Shown here: positions 7,914-16,996 of the stretch, one piece after another
Layout of the letters: every line of letters starts with the position of its first letter
How positions within the stretch are numbered: the first letter of the stretch is position 1
DNA from: Acidobacteriota bacterium
GTDB taxonomy: Bacteria; Acidobacteriota; Terriglobia; Bryobacterales; Bryobacteraceae
NCBI GenBank assembly: GCA_018268935.1
Contig: JAFDVS010000108.1
Span: forward strand, 1 to 64,000
DNA: 64,000 nt
Direction: 5' to 3'
The notes under the pieces: model-generated
The model's database searches: none
What the model was told of the DNA's origin: nothing
Seen by the model: only the letters and a program-made list of their open reading frames with translations
Translations under genes and position numbers: made by a program

Positions 7914-10628
7914 ATGCTCCACCTCTTCCTGATCGTGTTGTTGCCCGCCCCCCTATGGCCGCAAAGCAACAGCAGCACGGCAGTCATTCAAGGCATCGCC
8001 AATGACCCGACCGGCGCCTCAATCCCCGCGGCACACGTCGTCGTTCGCAACCAGGATACCGGCGCCGAGCGCGCCACCGCCGCAAACGCCAACGGCCGTT
8101 TCTCCCTAAGCGGCCTCCCCCCTGGAACCTACACCCTCCGCATCGCAGCTCCCGGTTTCGCCTCCGCCACCGTGAAACCCTTTCTCCTCTCCGTCGGTCA
8201 AGTGGTCACCCAACGCATCGAACTGCTCCCCGCCGGACTCAACGAAAAGATCGAAGTGAAGGAAGCGCTGGACGGCATCGATGTCACCGCCGCCACCGCA
8301 AGCGTCGCCCTCGGCAACGAGCGTATCGAGGAAGCACCCGCCCGAAGCCGCAATTACCTCAATTTCGTCCTTGCGTCACCAGCGGTTGCGCCGTCGGCCG
8401 GTACCAGCTCGCAGCGCACCATGACCGGCATTCGCACCCCAATGGGCGACAGCGGCTTCACCTTCGGTGGCATGCGCCCGAGAAACAACGCCGTCCAGAT
8501 CGACGGCCTCGACAACCGCGATGAGACAACCGGCGGTAACCGCGTCGCCGTTGGTTTGGAAATGGTGCAGGAGTTCCGTGTCGCAGGCACATCCCTCGGA
8601 GTGGAACTCGGCGGCGCTGCCGGCGGCCTCCTCAATATGGTTACCCGCTCCGGTACCAACATCTGGCATGGCGACGTCACCATGTTCGCCCAACACGAAC
8701 GCCCCAACGCGAGACAGCCCGAAATTTCCACCGCCACAAAAGCCCGCTTTCGACGCTACCAACCCGGCATCTCCGCCAACGGCCCCCTTCGCCGCAATCA
8801 CACCTTCATCTCCGGCGCCATCGAACACGAAAGAGAGTCTGCCGAAGAATGGTCGAATGTCCCCGAAGATGCCGTCGACGCCTTAAACCGCGCTCTCGCA
8901 TCACCCCTCTACTCGGCATCTGCGCTGAAAGTCCGCCGCGGTCTCTATCCCACCAGCACTCGCGGCACGGAGTTATCCGCAAAACTCAATCATCAGGCCA
9001 GCCAGAAGGACACCTTCTCCGCCCGCTACGCATTCTCTCGAGGCCGCGTGCGCGCTGAGGTCCAGGGTCCCGACAATTTCGCAGACCAATCCGCCCAAGG
9101 CAGCAGCCTCACCGTCGATCACTCACTCGTCGGCAACTGGCTTCGCGTCATCTCTCCCACCGTGGTCAACGACCTCCGCTTCCAGCTCTCGCAGCGCTCC
9201 ATGGAGTTGCGCCCCAACGCCCGCGGCCCGATGTTCGACATCCCCGGCGTGGCCGCTCTCGGACAGTTCCATCGCCTCGACGCCGATCGCACCGAACGCC
9301 ATTACCAGCTAGTCGAGAGCCTCAGCTCCGTGTTTCACGGACATCGCATCGGCATCGGCGCCGATCTGCACTCCATCCACCTCGATGCTTCCCTCCGCAA
9401 TCGCTATGCCGGTGTCTACGTGTTCCCCGCGCTCCTCGATTTTCAAAGGGGCCGGCCCGATGTGTTTCTACAGGCATTCGGTGACCCACGCACCAACTTC
9501 CGCACTCTGCCCATCGGCCTCTGGCTTCAGGATCGCTGGGAGCTACTGCCACGCCTCTCGCTCGAACTCGGCGTTCGTTTCGATCGCCAGCGCATGCCTG
9601 CTGGAATTTCCCCGTCCTCGAACAACCTTGCCCCCAGAGCCGGACTTGCCTGGAAGCCCATGGATACGAGTCCCCTGGTTTTCCGCCTGGGCTTCGGCCT
9701 CTTCTACGACCGCTACCCTCTCGCCTTCCTCAACGACGCTCTGCAGAAGGATGGTGTGCATGGATTCGAGCAGTACGTCGTAGGCGAGGAAGCCGCCCGG
9801 GCGTTGGCTCTTTCGCGCGGCGCCATCCTCTCCCCTCCGCTGGCGGGCGCCGCATCAGCCATCTACCGCACTTCTTCGCACTTGCCCTCCTCCTACGCCC
9901 GCAAACTCAGCGCCGGAGCCGAGTACGCTCTCGACAAGAACAGTTCCATCTCCGTAGAAGCCAGCCACATTCGCGGCTTCCATCTGCCCCGCACACGCAA
10001 CGTCCTGGGCACTCTGCCTCCCCTCTACGAACTCGAGCAGACGGCCCGATCCGGCTACCTCGGCGCCTCAGTCACATGGAATCGCCGCATGAGCCACGAT
10101 CTCGCTTATCTTGTTACCTACACTGCGGGCCGAACGAATGACGACGGTTCCGATTTCGACGAGCACCCCCTTGACCCCCTCCATATCCGGCGCGACTGGG
10201 CGCCCTCGCGTCAGCATCAATCGCGCCGCCTGGCGCTGAGCGCGGTTTACGAAGCCTTTGAAGGACTCTCCTTCGCCCCGATCTTTTCCTTAGGCAGCGG
10301 CCGCCCGATCAATGCCCTGCTCACCACCGATGTCTTCCGCACCGGCGCCTATCCCCTCTCCGCGCGCCCTCCGGGCATGCCTCGCAATCCATTTCGATCT
10401 CCATCCGCCGCCAGCCTCGATCTTCGTGTCATGAAAACGTTCCACGTGAGGAAGGACCGCGCCGTCCTTCAATTCGGCATCGAAAGCTTCAATCTGATGA
10501 ACCACGCCAACCTCGAACGTGTCAGTCAGTTCTACTCGGCGCCCAATTCTCCATTGCGAACTTACGGCCAGATACTCGAAAGCCTCCCCGCAAGACAGAT
10601 TCAATTTCTGATGCAGTTCGAGTACTGA
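7914..10628 (+). CDS. TonB-dependent receptor with carboxypeptidase-regulatory domain
   Basis: A 904-residue outer-membrane protein. A signal peptide ends near PLWPQ (residue 17). A CarboxypepD_reg domain follows (about 22-105, with DPTGASIPAAHVVVRNQDTG and SGLPPGTYTLRI), then a plug region (FGGMRPRNNAVQIDGLDNRD; GLLNMVTRSGTN) and a long beta-barrel to the C-terminus. It ends in an aromatic residue (FLMQFEY), as barrel proteins do. Such Oar-like receptors are abundant in acidobacteria and probably import glycans or peptides with TonB energy. It is monocistronic, divergent from DUF4331 and convergent with the DUF1501 gene after 15 bp. Confidence 0.85.
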   Translation: MLHLFLIVLLPAPLWPQSNSSTAVIQGIANDPTGASIPAAHVVVRNQDTGAERATAANANGRFSLSGLPPGTYTLRIAAPGFASATVKPFLLSVGQVVTQRIELLPAGLNEKIEVKEALDGIDVTAATASVALGNERIEEAPARSRNYLNFVLASPAVAPSAGTSSQRTMTGIRTPMGDSGFTFGGMRPRNNAVQIDGLDNRDETTGGNRVAVGLEMVQEFRVAGTSLGVELGGAAGGLLNMVTRSGTNIWHGDVTMFAQHERPNARQPEISTATKARFRRYQPGISANGPLRRNHTFISGAIEHERESAEEWSNVPEDAVDALNRALASPLYSASALKVRRGLYPTSTRGTELSAKLNHQASQKDTFSARYAFSRGRVRAEVQGPDNFADQSAQGSSLTVDHSLVGNWLRVISPTVVNDLRFQLSQRSMELRPNARGPMFDIPGVAALGQFHRLDADRTERHYQLVESLSSVFHGHRIGIGADLHSIHLDASLRNRYAGVYVFPALLDFQRGRPDVFLQAFGDPRTNFRTLPIGLWLQDRWELLPRLSLELGVRFDRQRMPAGISPSSNNLAPRAGLAWKPMDTSPLVFRLGFGLFYDRYPLAFLNDALQKDGVHGFEQYVVGEEAARALALSRGAILSPPLAGAASAIYRTSSHLPSSYARKLSAGAEYALDKNSSISVEASHIRGFHLPRTRNVLGTLPPLYELEQTARSGYLGASVTWNRRMSHDLAYLVTYTAGRTNDDGSDFDEHPLDPLHIRRDWAPSRQHQSRRLALSAVYEAFEGLSFAPIFSLGSGRPINALLTTDVFRTGAYPLSARPPGMPRNPFRSPSAASLDLRVMKTFHVRKDRAVLQFGIESFNLMNHANLERVSQFYSAPNSPLRTYGQILESLPARQIQFLMQFEY

Positions 10629-10643
10629 TGCGAGCTTTGCTCC

Positions 10644-12095
10644 TTAGCGAGCTTCGCGTGAACCCGTTAACCGTCCCGCCAAATTCCCCCCACCCCCCAC
10701 ATCCGTCAATCGAAACTCCCGTCCCTGAAAGAAATACGTCAACTTCTGATGATCCACCCCCAGCAACCCCAGCAACGTCGCATGTAAATCATGCATCGTC
10801 ACCTTATCCTCCACCGCCTTCAGCCCAATCTCATCCGTCGCCCCAATCGCCACTCCCCCCTTAATCCCGCCGCCCGCCATCCACACACTGAACCCATACG
10901 GATTATGATCCCGCCCATTCCGATTCCCCCCGCCCCCTTCGGCCCCATCCGTAAACGGAGTCCGTCCAAAATCCCCGCCCCACACCACCACCGTGCTCTC
11001 CAACAACCCCCGCGATTTCAAGTCCGCCAGCAACCCCGCAATCGGCCGGTCCACCCTCCGAGCCATGTACTGATGATTCTGATCGCACTCATTGTGCCCG
11101 TCCCACCCAACTTCCGCCCCCTTCTTCCCGCCCGAATACAACTGCACAAACCGCACGCCCTTCTCCACCAATCGCCGCGCCATCAAACACTGCGTCCCGA
11201 ACTCCGCGCTCATCGCATCGTCCAACCCATACAACTTCCGCGTCGCCTCGCTCTCTTTGCTTAAATCCGCCACCTCCGGCACCGACATCTGCATCTGAAA
11301 CGCCAGTTCATACGATGCCATCCGAGCCGCCAGTTCCGAATCCTCCGCCCTCACCGCCCGATGCTGCTCGTTATACTCCCGCAACAGCCGGAACATCTCC
11401 TCCTGCTCGCTCGCGCTGATCCCCTCCGGCCGCTTCACATTCAAAATCGGAGGTCCCTCGCTCCGCAACACCGTCCCCTGATACGCTGCCGGCAGAAACC
11501 CCGATCCCCACGCCGGAGACCCCGCCTTAATTCCCCCATCCAGCATCACCACAAACGCCGGCAAGTTCGCGCTCTCGCTCCCCAACCCGTACACCACCCA
11601 CGACCCCACGCTCGGCCGTCCAATTCGTCCCCACCCCGTATTCATCCACGTCTGCCCCGTCACATGCGTGAACCCGTCATGATGGCAAGACCGGATCACC
11701 GCCAGATCATCGGCATGCTGCGCCACATGCTCAAACAGTTCCGATATCTCCAGCCCCGATTTCCCCCGCTTCCGAAACCGCAGTGGACTCCCCATCAGAG
11801 GCGTCTTGTCCATATTCGAAAACTGAAAGTCCACCTTCCCGAAACTCGGTGGAATCTTCTGCCCGTGCAGTTTGTTCAACAGCGGCTTCGGATCAAACGT
11901 ATCCAGATGGCTCGGCCCCCCATGCATGAACAGAAAGATGACGCTCTTCCCCTTCGCCGCGAAATGCTGCTTCTTCACCGCATACGGATTCGCCAACAAA
12001 ACATTCGCCGCCAGTGCCCCAAACCCCAGCCCGGCCTTTTCCAGAAACTCCCGCCGCGACCGCGCCTGCATTGTCTTCAAGCAAAAGGAAGCCAT
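10644..12095 (-). CDS. DUF1501 protein with Tat signal
   Basis: A 483-residue protein. The start at 12095 (MASFCLKTMQ) is preferred because it places a twin-arginine signal SRREFLEKAGLGFGALAAN just downstream (RR at residues 13-14), implying folded export. The mature part has the DUF1501 sulfatase/alkaline-phosphatase-like fold: FLFMHGGPSHLDTFDPK near the N-terminus, VIRSCHHDGFTHVTGQ, and VVVWGGDFGRTPF with DHNPYGFSVW near the end. The family is common in planctomycetes and acidobacteria and is nearly always encoded beside a DUF1549/DUF1553 cytochrome protein. Here that partner is upstream at 13381-15828, separated by toxin-antitoxin genes. The last 16 residues are unusual, glycine-rich, and follow a C-run in the DNA. 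Confidence 0.85.
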   Translation of the reverse strand: MASFCLKTMQARSRREFLEKAGLGFGALAANVLLANPYAVKKQHFAAKGKSVIFLFMHGGPSHLDTFDPKPLLNKLHGQKIPPSFGKVDFQFSNMDKTPLMGSPLRFRKRGKSGLEISELFEHVAQHADDLAVIRSCHHDGFTHVTGQTWMNTGWGRIGRPSVGSWVVYGLGSESANLPAFVVMLDGGIKAGSPAWGSGFLPAAYQGTVLRSEGPPILNVKRPEGISASEQEEMFRLLREYNEQHRAVRAEDSELAARMASYELAFQMQMSVPEVADLSKESEATRKLYGLDDAMSAEFGTQCLMARRLVEKGVRFVQLYSGGKKGAEVGWDGHNECDQNHQYMARRVDRPIAGLLADLKSRGLLESTVVVWGGDFGRTPFTDGAEGGGGNRNGRDHNPYGFSVWMAGGGIKGGVAIGATDEIGLKAVEDKVTMHDLHATLLGLLGVDHQKLTYFFQGREFRLTDVGGGGNLAGRLTGSREAR

Positions 12096-12296
12096 AATAA
12101 TCCCCGTACAGACGACCATCCTATCGCAAACCGCAACACCGCCAATACTCAACCACGGCTTCCCTCACTTGCCCAAGCCGGCGCCATGACTTCCGCGTCT
12201 GGCATCCCGCGTTTCTAATCCACAACGGGGAGCCACTTCGCAAAACTGTACGCCATGAATGAGGGCACTCCCCGCCTCTGAAGTGACCTGAATCCT

Positions 12297-12653
12297 TCAC
12301 TCGGGTCTCGCTTCCGCAAACTCCGTGATGAGTATCTTGTGAACCTGCCTTTGAAGTTCAGGTATGTCGCCGGTGGAGGCATCCCATAGGATCTGCCAAT
12401 CCAGATCGAAGTAGGCATGAACGATCCTGTGGCGCACAGCGATGATCTGCCGCCACGGCACCTGCGGCCAGCGCTCTCTCAATTCGTTGGACAAGCGGCT
12501 GATCGCCTCTCCGATCACAGTCAAGTGGTGCAGCACGGCCGCCGTGAGCACCTCGTCATTAAGGAAATTGTCTTCCGACGTTGAGGCAACAATGGCTTCA
12601 ATCTTCCGGCAGGCCGAAAGTATGTCCCTTAGGAACGAATCCTCATGCCGCAT
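12297..12653 (-). CDS. hepT: HepT-like HEPN toxin (DUF86)
   Basis: A 118-residue all-helical HEPN protein. It carries the ribonuclease motif R-x4-H in VRHRIVHAYFDLD at about residues 81-93, with the tyrosine after the histidine that in characterised HepT proteins is AMPylated by the partner antitoxin. Start chosen at 12653 (MRHEDSFLRDIL), which fits family N-termini and overlaps the antitoxin stop by 11 bp; an in-frame ATG at 12668 is the alternative. It forms a two-gene operon with the upstream nucleotidyltransferase. Expected role: RNase toxin, neutralised by MntA. It looks intact. Confidence 0.85.
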   Translation of the reverse strand: MRHEDSFLRDILSACRKIEAIVASTSEDNFLNDEVLTAAVLHHLTVIGEAISRLSNELRERWPQVPWRQIIAVRHRIVHAYFDLDWQILWDASTGDIPELQRQVHKILITEFAEARPE

Positions 12654-12957
12654 AGATGACGCGGGCATCTTGGAGCACCGACTGACGCACCCAGGGCTTC
12701 AGTCCGCGCTTGGTTACCAGATCGACTTTGCGCCCCGCGATCGACTGCAACTCGTCAATGAGCGACTCAAACTTGACCAAGCCGATGCGTACTCCCGGCT
12801 CGAACTCCACCATGATGTCGATGTCGCTCTCCGGGCGCATCTCGCCACGCGCCGCTGACCCGAACAGAGAGAGTTCTTTCACGCCGTAGCGGCGACACAC
12901 TTCGACGAGCGACGAACCGTCGATCATCGTGTCACCGATATGAAGCGTTTGGTTCAT
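12643..12957 (-). CDS. mntA: MntA-like minimal nucleotidyltransferase antitoxin
   Basis: About 104 residues. The polymerase-beta-type motif GSAARGEMRPESDIDIMVEF holds the G-S-x10-D-x-D signature of MNT proteins, and a third acidic position lies near KVDLVTKRGLKP. In studied systems MntA attaches AMP to a tyrosine of HepT and so silences the toxin. Start is uncertain: 12957 (MNQTLHIGD) is given, but 12927 (MIDGSSLVEVCRRYGV) matches typical family N-termini better. It precedes and overlaps hepT, the usual order for this module. Confidence 0.82.
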   Translation of the reverse strand: MNQTLHIGDTMIDGSSLVEVCRRYGVKELSLFGSAARGEMRPESDIDIMVEFEPGVRIGLVKFESLIDELQSIAGRKVDLVTKRGLKPWVRQSVLQDARVIYAA

Positions 12958-13040
12958 TAGTCCAATATCTATTATGCCGCAGAGTTCGAGTAGCGTCTCA
13001 TGATGGGCCCCCACCACTGATCGCGAAAACTGCCTCCTAC

Positions 13041-13269
13041 TTAACCCACCCCGAGTTCTCCCGCGCTCTTTGCGAGCCTCTTGTCAAGTGTCCACAGCCG
13101 GCAGTTCGACAGCAACGCCGACGCCAGAAGATGCGCGTCAATCCATCCCAATCCCCGCCCCCAAAGCCGTCGGGTGCATCAACACAAGTCCCTCCGGCAA
13201 ACGGTCCGCTAAGTTCGCATCACCGGGCCGGAAGTGCTTAATCCAGATGGACATGTCGGCAAGGACCAC
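13041..13269 (-). pseudogene. vapC (PIN toxin) remnant with internal deletion and frameshift
   Basis: Read leftward from a GTG at 13269, the first frame gives VVLADMSIWIKHFRPGD and runs to EGLVLMHPTA, the N-terminal third of a VapC PIN domain. The rest appears in another frame as GRGLGWIDAHLLASALL, then LWTLDKRLAKSAGELGVG and a stop at 13041-13043, which is the C-terminal third. A normal VapC needs about 130 codons; only about 76 remain. So roughly 150 bp from the centre are missing and the two halves are out of frame. The PIN aspartates in VLAD, WIDAH and TLDK are still recognisable, but the second acidic region is gone. It cannot encode a working toxin. Confidence 0.75.
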
Positions 13270-13375
13270 AGGCAGATCGCCGTCGCGGGATGCTCGTGAC
13301 CCTAGGTTGGGCGCCGCCCAGGGTGGCGAGCCGTTGGCCGGATTCACGGGCAATCAATGCTTGCAGTCCTCCCAT
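13238..13375 (-). pseudogene. vapB antitoxin remnant (C-terminal half)
   Basis: Immediately upstream of the broken vapC and on the same strand, a frame reads GLQALIARESGQRLATLGGA followed by IPRRRSA, which is the C-terminal half of a VapB antitoxin (pattern: I-x-R-E-S/A-x-x-R-L-x-x-L-G-G then P-R-R-R). The DNA-binding N-terminal half is absent, because the frame starts six bases from the 3' end of the neighbouring DUF1549/DUF1553 gene. It overlaps the start of the vapC remnant, as intact vapBC pairs do. A small peptide could still be translated from the ATG near 13375. Confidence 0.6.
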
Positions 13376-13380
13376 ACCCT

Positions 13381-15828
13381 CTAATCCACATACAAAAACT
13401 CATTCAAATTCAAAATCACCAGACACAACCGAGCCAAACTCCCCTCATCCTTCACCACCCCCAGCGCCTTCCCCCGCTCCTCCGCCGTCGGCTTCCGTTG
13501 CAACGCCCGCAGCCACGCCGCCTCCACCCACTCCCCCGCGCCTCCACCCGCCCGTATCACCGACCGAGCCATCCGCTCCGCCTGCCGCACCATAAAATCC
13601 CCATTCATCAGCGTCAGCGCCTGTGGAGCCACCGTCGTCGCATCGCGCCGCGCGCAACTCACCGCATTATCCGGCAAATCAAACGTCGAAAGCATCGGCA
13701 GCGGAAAAGTCCGCTTCACATACAAATACACGCTCCGCCGGGCATGCTCCCGCTCATCCAACGCCTCCGGCCACTGGCTCCGCGACCACAGCACGCTATA
13801 TTCTTCCTCGCTCAACTTCGGAATCACCGGCCGTCCACCTTGCTTCAAATTCAACTCCCCGCTCGCCGCCAGCACCGAATCCCGCAACGCCTCCGCATCC
13901 AGCCGCTGCCGGTTCATCCGCCACAAATACCGGTTATTCGCATCCACCCGAGCATTCGCCTCCACATGCACACCCGCGCGCTGATACGTCTCCGACAACA
14001 TAATCAGCCGGTGCAGCTTCTTCACACTCCAACCCTGCGCCACAAACTCGCTCGCCAGATAATCCAGCAACTCCCGATGCGTCGGCTCCTCACCCTGCCT
14101 CCCAAAATCGTTCGGCGTCGCCACAATCCCGCGCCCGAAATGCCATTGCCAAACACGGTTCACCATCACCCTCGCCGTCAGCGGATGCTCCCCATCCGTC
14201 AACCACAACGCCAGCGACTTCCTCCGCTGCAGCTTCATTTCCGGCTCATCCCGAACCGTCTTCCCACCCGCCAGCGCCGCCGGAAACGCCGGGCCCACCT
14301 TGTCCCCGCGCGACCGCCAATCGCCCCGATGCGTCACATAAACATCCGGAACCACCTCCGCATGCCCCAGCACCGTCGCCGTCTGCATCACCGGATTCGC
14401 CTTCATCGCCGCCTTCCCCAACTCCACAATCAACCGCTCCCGCTCCGCGCTCTCTTCCTTCGTCAACGGAATATCCGCAACCTTCCCCTCCGCATTCTCC
14501 TGCAACCCCGCTTGAGTCAACGCCCCTTCCAACTGCGCCGCCAAAGCCCGCTGCTCCGCCGTCCGCTTCTCCACCGGAGCATCAAACGCCGCCAGCACAT
14601 CCGCCCCAAATCGACCCCGCACCTGATCCACCACCCGTTTCCGAGCCTTCCCATCAATCCTCTGCACCGCCCCTTTCAACTCCTCCACCGCCAGCCACGA
14701 AGGATACCCCGACTTAAATCCAAAGATATTAAACTTCGAAATCACCGGAATTTCCCGTTCTTCGCTCCCCGCGAACACGGCCATCATGCTGTGATAATCC
14801 CGCTGCGTCAGCGGATCGAATTTATGGTTGTGGCACCGCGAGCACCCCAGTGTCAGCCCCAGAAACGCCTCCCCCGTCGTATCCACCACATCCGTCAGCC
14901 ACTCATACCGCACCTGCCCGCCAAACAGCGCCGCCTCATGATACGCCGGCCCGATCGTATACATCCCCGTCGCGATCTTCGCGTCCAAAACCTTCCGCTT
15001 CGCCTCCGGAATCTGAAACCCGCCCTCCAAATCCAAATCCCCGGGAAACAATTCATCCCCGGCAACCTGCTCCTGCACAAACCGGTCATACGGTTTATCA
15101 CTCTGAAACGCCTGAATCACATAATCCCGATACCGCCACGCATTCGGGAAATAAATGTCCGTTTCAAACCCCCCGGTATCCGCATACCGCACCACATCCA
15201 GCCAGTGCCGTCCCCATCGTTCCCCATACCGCGGCGATTCCAGCAACCGCTCAATCAACCGCTCATAAGCACCGGCGCGCGAATCATTCACAAACGCCTC
15301 CACCTCAGCCGCCGAAGGAGGCAACCCATGCAGATCAAACGTCGCCCGCCGGATCAACGTCCGCCGGTCCGCCCGGCCCACCGGAGTCAACTTCAATTCC
15401 GCCAACTTCGCCATCACAAACGCATCCACTGCATTCGCCGCCCCATTCTTGGGCACCGCCGGCCGCACCACCTTCCGGAAAGACCACCACGAAGGAGCAG
15501 CCTCCAGCCCTCCTCCACTCCACTTCGCCCCACCATCAATCCACTCCCGCAGCACCGCAATCTCACTGTCACTCAAACCCTTCTTCCCTGGAGGCATCTG
15601 CACCGCCCCCTTCCGCAACACCGCCTGATACAACAAGCTCCCCGCCGCATCCCCTGGCTTCACCGCCGGCCCTCGCGATCCCCCTCGAAGCAGCCCCTCC
15701 CGATCCCGTAAATCCAACCCACCCATCTTCGCCGCCCCATGGCAAGAAGCACAATTCGCGTCAAGTATCTGCAACGCAGCCTCATCCGCCGCGTTCGCCA
15801 ACCCCGCCAACAGAAGAACCATCCACAT
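13381..15828 (-). CDS. PSD1-type cytochrome c protein (DUF1549/DUF1553)
   Basis: An 815-residue exported protein. A short signal peptide is followed by a planctomycete-type cytochrome c domain with the haem site CASCH at residues 27-31 and a distal methionine candidate in VQMPPGKKGLS. The DUF1549 domain (about 130-340; GRHWLDVVRYADTGGFETD) comes next, with a further CSRCHNHKFDPLTQRDYH motif near residue 335. The DUF1553 domain covers roughly the last 270 residues (RVMVNRVWQWHFGRGIV; ARRDATTVAPQALTLMNGDF). It ends with the usual NLNEFLYVD, so the gene is complete. The family is thought to work with DUF1501 proteins at the cell surface; its DUF1501 partner is 1.3 kb downstream. Confidence 0.87.
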   Translation of the reverse strand: MWMVLLLAGLANAADEAALQILDANCASCHGAAKMGGLDLRDREGLLRGGSRGPAVKPGDAAGSLLYQAVLRKGAVQMPPGKKGLSDSEIAVLREWIDGGAKWSGGGLEAAPSWWSFRKVVRPAVPKNGAANAVDAFVMAKLAELKLTPVGRADRRTLIRRATFDLHGLPPSAAEVEAFVNDSRAGAYERLIERLLESPRYGERWGRHWLDVVRYADTGGFETDIYFPNAWRYRDYVIQAFQSDKPYDRFVQEQVAGDELFPGDLDLEGGFQIPEAKRKVLDAKIATGMYTIGPAYHEAALFGGQVRYEWLTDVVDTTGEAFLGLTLGCSRCHNHKFDPLTQRDYHSMMAVFAGSEEREIPVISKFNIFGFKSGYPSWLAVEELKGAVQRIDGKARKRVVDQVRGRFGADVLAAFDAPVEKRTAEQRALAAQLEGALTQAGLQENAEGKVADIPLTKEESAERERLIVELGKAAMKANPVMQTATVLGHAEVVPDVYVTHRGDWRSRGDKVGPAFPAALAGGKTVRDEPEMKLQRRKSLALWLTDGEHPLTARVMVNRVWQWHFGRGIVATPNDFGRQGEEPTHRELLDYLASEFVAQGWSVKKLHRLIMLSETYQRAGVHVEANARVDANNRYLWRMNRQRLDAEALRDSVLAASGELNLKQGGRPVIPKLSEEEYSVLWSRSQWPEALDEREHARRSVYLYVKRTFPLPMLSTFDLPDNAVSCARRDATTVAPQALTLMNGDFMVRQAERMARSVIRAGGGAGEWVEAAWLRALQRKPTAEERGKALGVVKDEGSLARLCLVILNLNEFLYVD

Positions 15829-15843
15829 TCCGCCCCACTATAT

Positions 15844-15867
15844 CATCGGCGTTCATCGGCGTTCATC
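15844..15867. repeat. Short tandem repeat CATCGGCGTT
   Basis: Two perfect copies of the 10-mer CATCGGCGTT plus a partial third (CATC), in the gap between the leftward cytochrome gene and the rightward HTH/SEC-C gene. The rest of the 188-bp gap shows nothing else I can name. Confidence 0.6.
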
Positions 15868-16016
15868 TGTGGCCCAGCAAGAAATGCCCCAACCTCCACC
15901 GTCGATCACACCTCACCAAAATATTGCTAACCACCACAAACCAAACCCTAAATGCTCCCCGCGATGAAAAGCCACCCATTCAAAACAAATCCCTCAGTAT
16001 TATCCTAAAGCCAGCC

Positions 16017-16574
16017 ATGAAACCTTTTACCACCCCACAAATTACGGTCATCGAAGCCCTCGCCGCGGGCGCCACCGTCACTGCAGCCGCCGAGCTTGCA
16101 TCCGTCTCCCGTCCCACCGTCCACAACTGGCTCGAAAGTGCCCCCTTCGCCCAGGCCCTCGCCTTCGCCAAGCAGGAGCACGCCATCTCACTCCGCGACC
16201 GCCTCCAATCCATTACCGAAAAAGCCCTCGACAAACTCGAAGCGGTCCTCGACAACCCCAAATCTTCCCCCGCAGTCCTGCTCCGCGCAAGCCTCGCCAT
16301 CCTCAACCGCAAAAACTGGCGCCTCACCACCATCGAAGACTGCGCCGCCGAAATCAACGCCGCCACCGATCGCATGGAAGCCGACCCCGAAGTGGAACAG
16401 AACCAGGCCGCCTACCAGCAGCAGTTGACAAAACTTTACACCAAATCGGAAAGCACCACGCAGCCCTCGCACCAGACCCCACGCAACGCACAATGCCCCT
16501 GCGGCAGCGGCAAAAAATTCAAACGCTGCTGCGGACACGGCGCCCCGCCCGTGTTGAACACACAAGCCGCTTGA
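16017..16574 (+). CDS. HTH protein with C-terminal SEC-C zinc motif
   Basis: A 185-residue protein. The ATG at 16017 starts MKPFTTPQITVIEALAAGAT; the frame is open far upstream but that part is antisense to the cytochrome gene. Residues 8-40 form a homeodomain-like helix-turn-helix (TVTAAAELASVSRPTVHNWL), as in small terminase or phage-type regulators. Helices follow, and residues 163-177 carry CPCGSGKKFKRCCG, the SEC-C zinc-binding motif of SecA C-termini. The pairing is seen in uncharacterised bacterial proteins; the role is unknown. It stands alone between genes of the opposite strand. Confidence 0.68.
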   Translation: MKPFTTPQITVIEALAAGATVTAAAELASVSRPTVHNWLESAPFAQALAFAKQEHAISLRDRLQSITEKALDKLEAVLDNPKSSPAVLLRASLAILNRKNWRLTTIEDCAAEINAATDRMEADPEVEQNQAAYQQQLTKLYTKSESTTQPSHQTPRNAQCPCGSGKKFKRCCGHGAPPVLNTQAA

Positions 16575-16597
16575 CAGAACTTTACACAATAGAGAAA

Positions 16598-16981
16598 CTA
16601 AGCGCCCACCGCCATCACTTCCTCATGGCACGGTGTCACCGTCGCCGAAAAGGAAGCCAGTGCGTTGGGCGATTGTGGCAGCCACCCTCGCAACCGGTAC
16701 TCCAGCCGCAGGTATCGTACCTCCGGCCGTACGCTCAAATCAAAGATGTGATGGTAGCTTCCGCAGTAATACCGGTGCGGTAACCGGAACATAGGGCGCG
16801 TGCCCCAGTCCGAACCGTCCGGTGACCCCCAGATCACCGCATCCAGAGTCTGCTGCTCCGTCATGCGCGTAATCTGCAGGAGAACTTCAATCGGTTGCCC
16901 GGCAGCATCACCCAGGTCAACCATAGGACCGCATCCAGCATCGTGCGCGGTCTCTTCAGGAAAGAGGACGATCGGCTTCAT
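16598..16981 (-). CDS. Conserved hypothetical protein
   Basis: A 127-residue protein without signal peptide or membrane helix. It is beta-rich (IEVLLQITRMTEQQTLDAVI; RYLRLEYRLRGW) with an SPDGSDWGTRPM loop, suggesting a discoidin/jelly-roll-like fold, but no motif is diagnostic. Its ATG at 16981 lies 15 bp from the stop of the upstream aminotransferase gene, so it is probably the last gene of the leftward transglycosylase-aminotransferase run. Function not recognised. Confidence 0.55.
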   Translation of the reverse strand: MKPIVLFPEETAHDAGCGPMVDLGDAAGQPIEVLLQITRMTEQQTLDAVIWGSPDGSDWGTRPMFRLPHRYYCGSYHHIFDLSVRPEVRYLRLEYRLRGWLPQSPNALASFSATVTPCHEEVMAVGA

Positions 16982-16996
16982 GGGAGATCTCCACTT

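Noticed and set aside
13138..13353. 71-residue leftward open frame as an independent gene
   Set aside because: It is the N-terminal piece of the broken vapC joined to read-through of the vapB region, not a separate gene.
13357..15711. 784-residue rightward open frame
   Set aside because: Antisense to the DUF1549/DUF1553 gene; arginine/proline/histidine-rich with no family features, a product of codon bias.
14850..16016. Long N-terminal extension of the HTH/SEC-C gene
   Set aside because: Lies antisense to the cytochrome gene and is low-complexity; the ATG at 16017 begins the recognisable domain.
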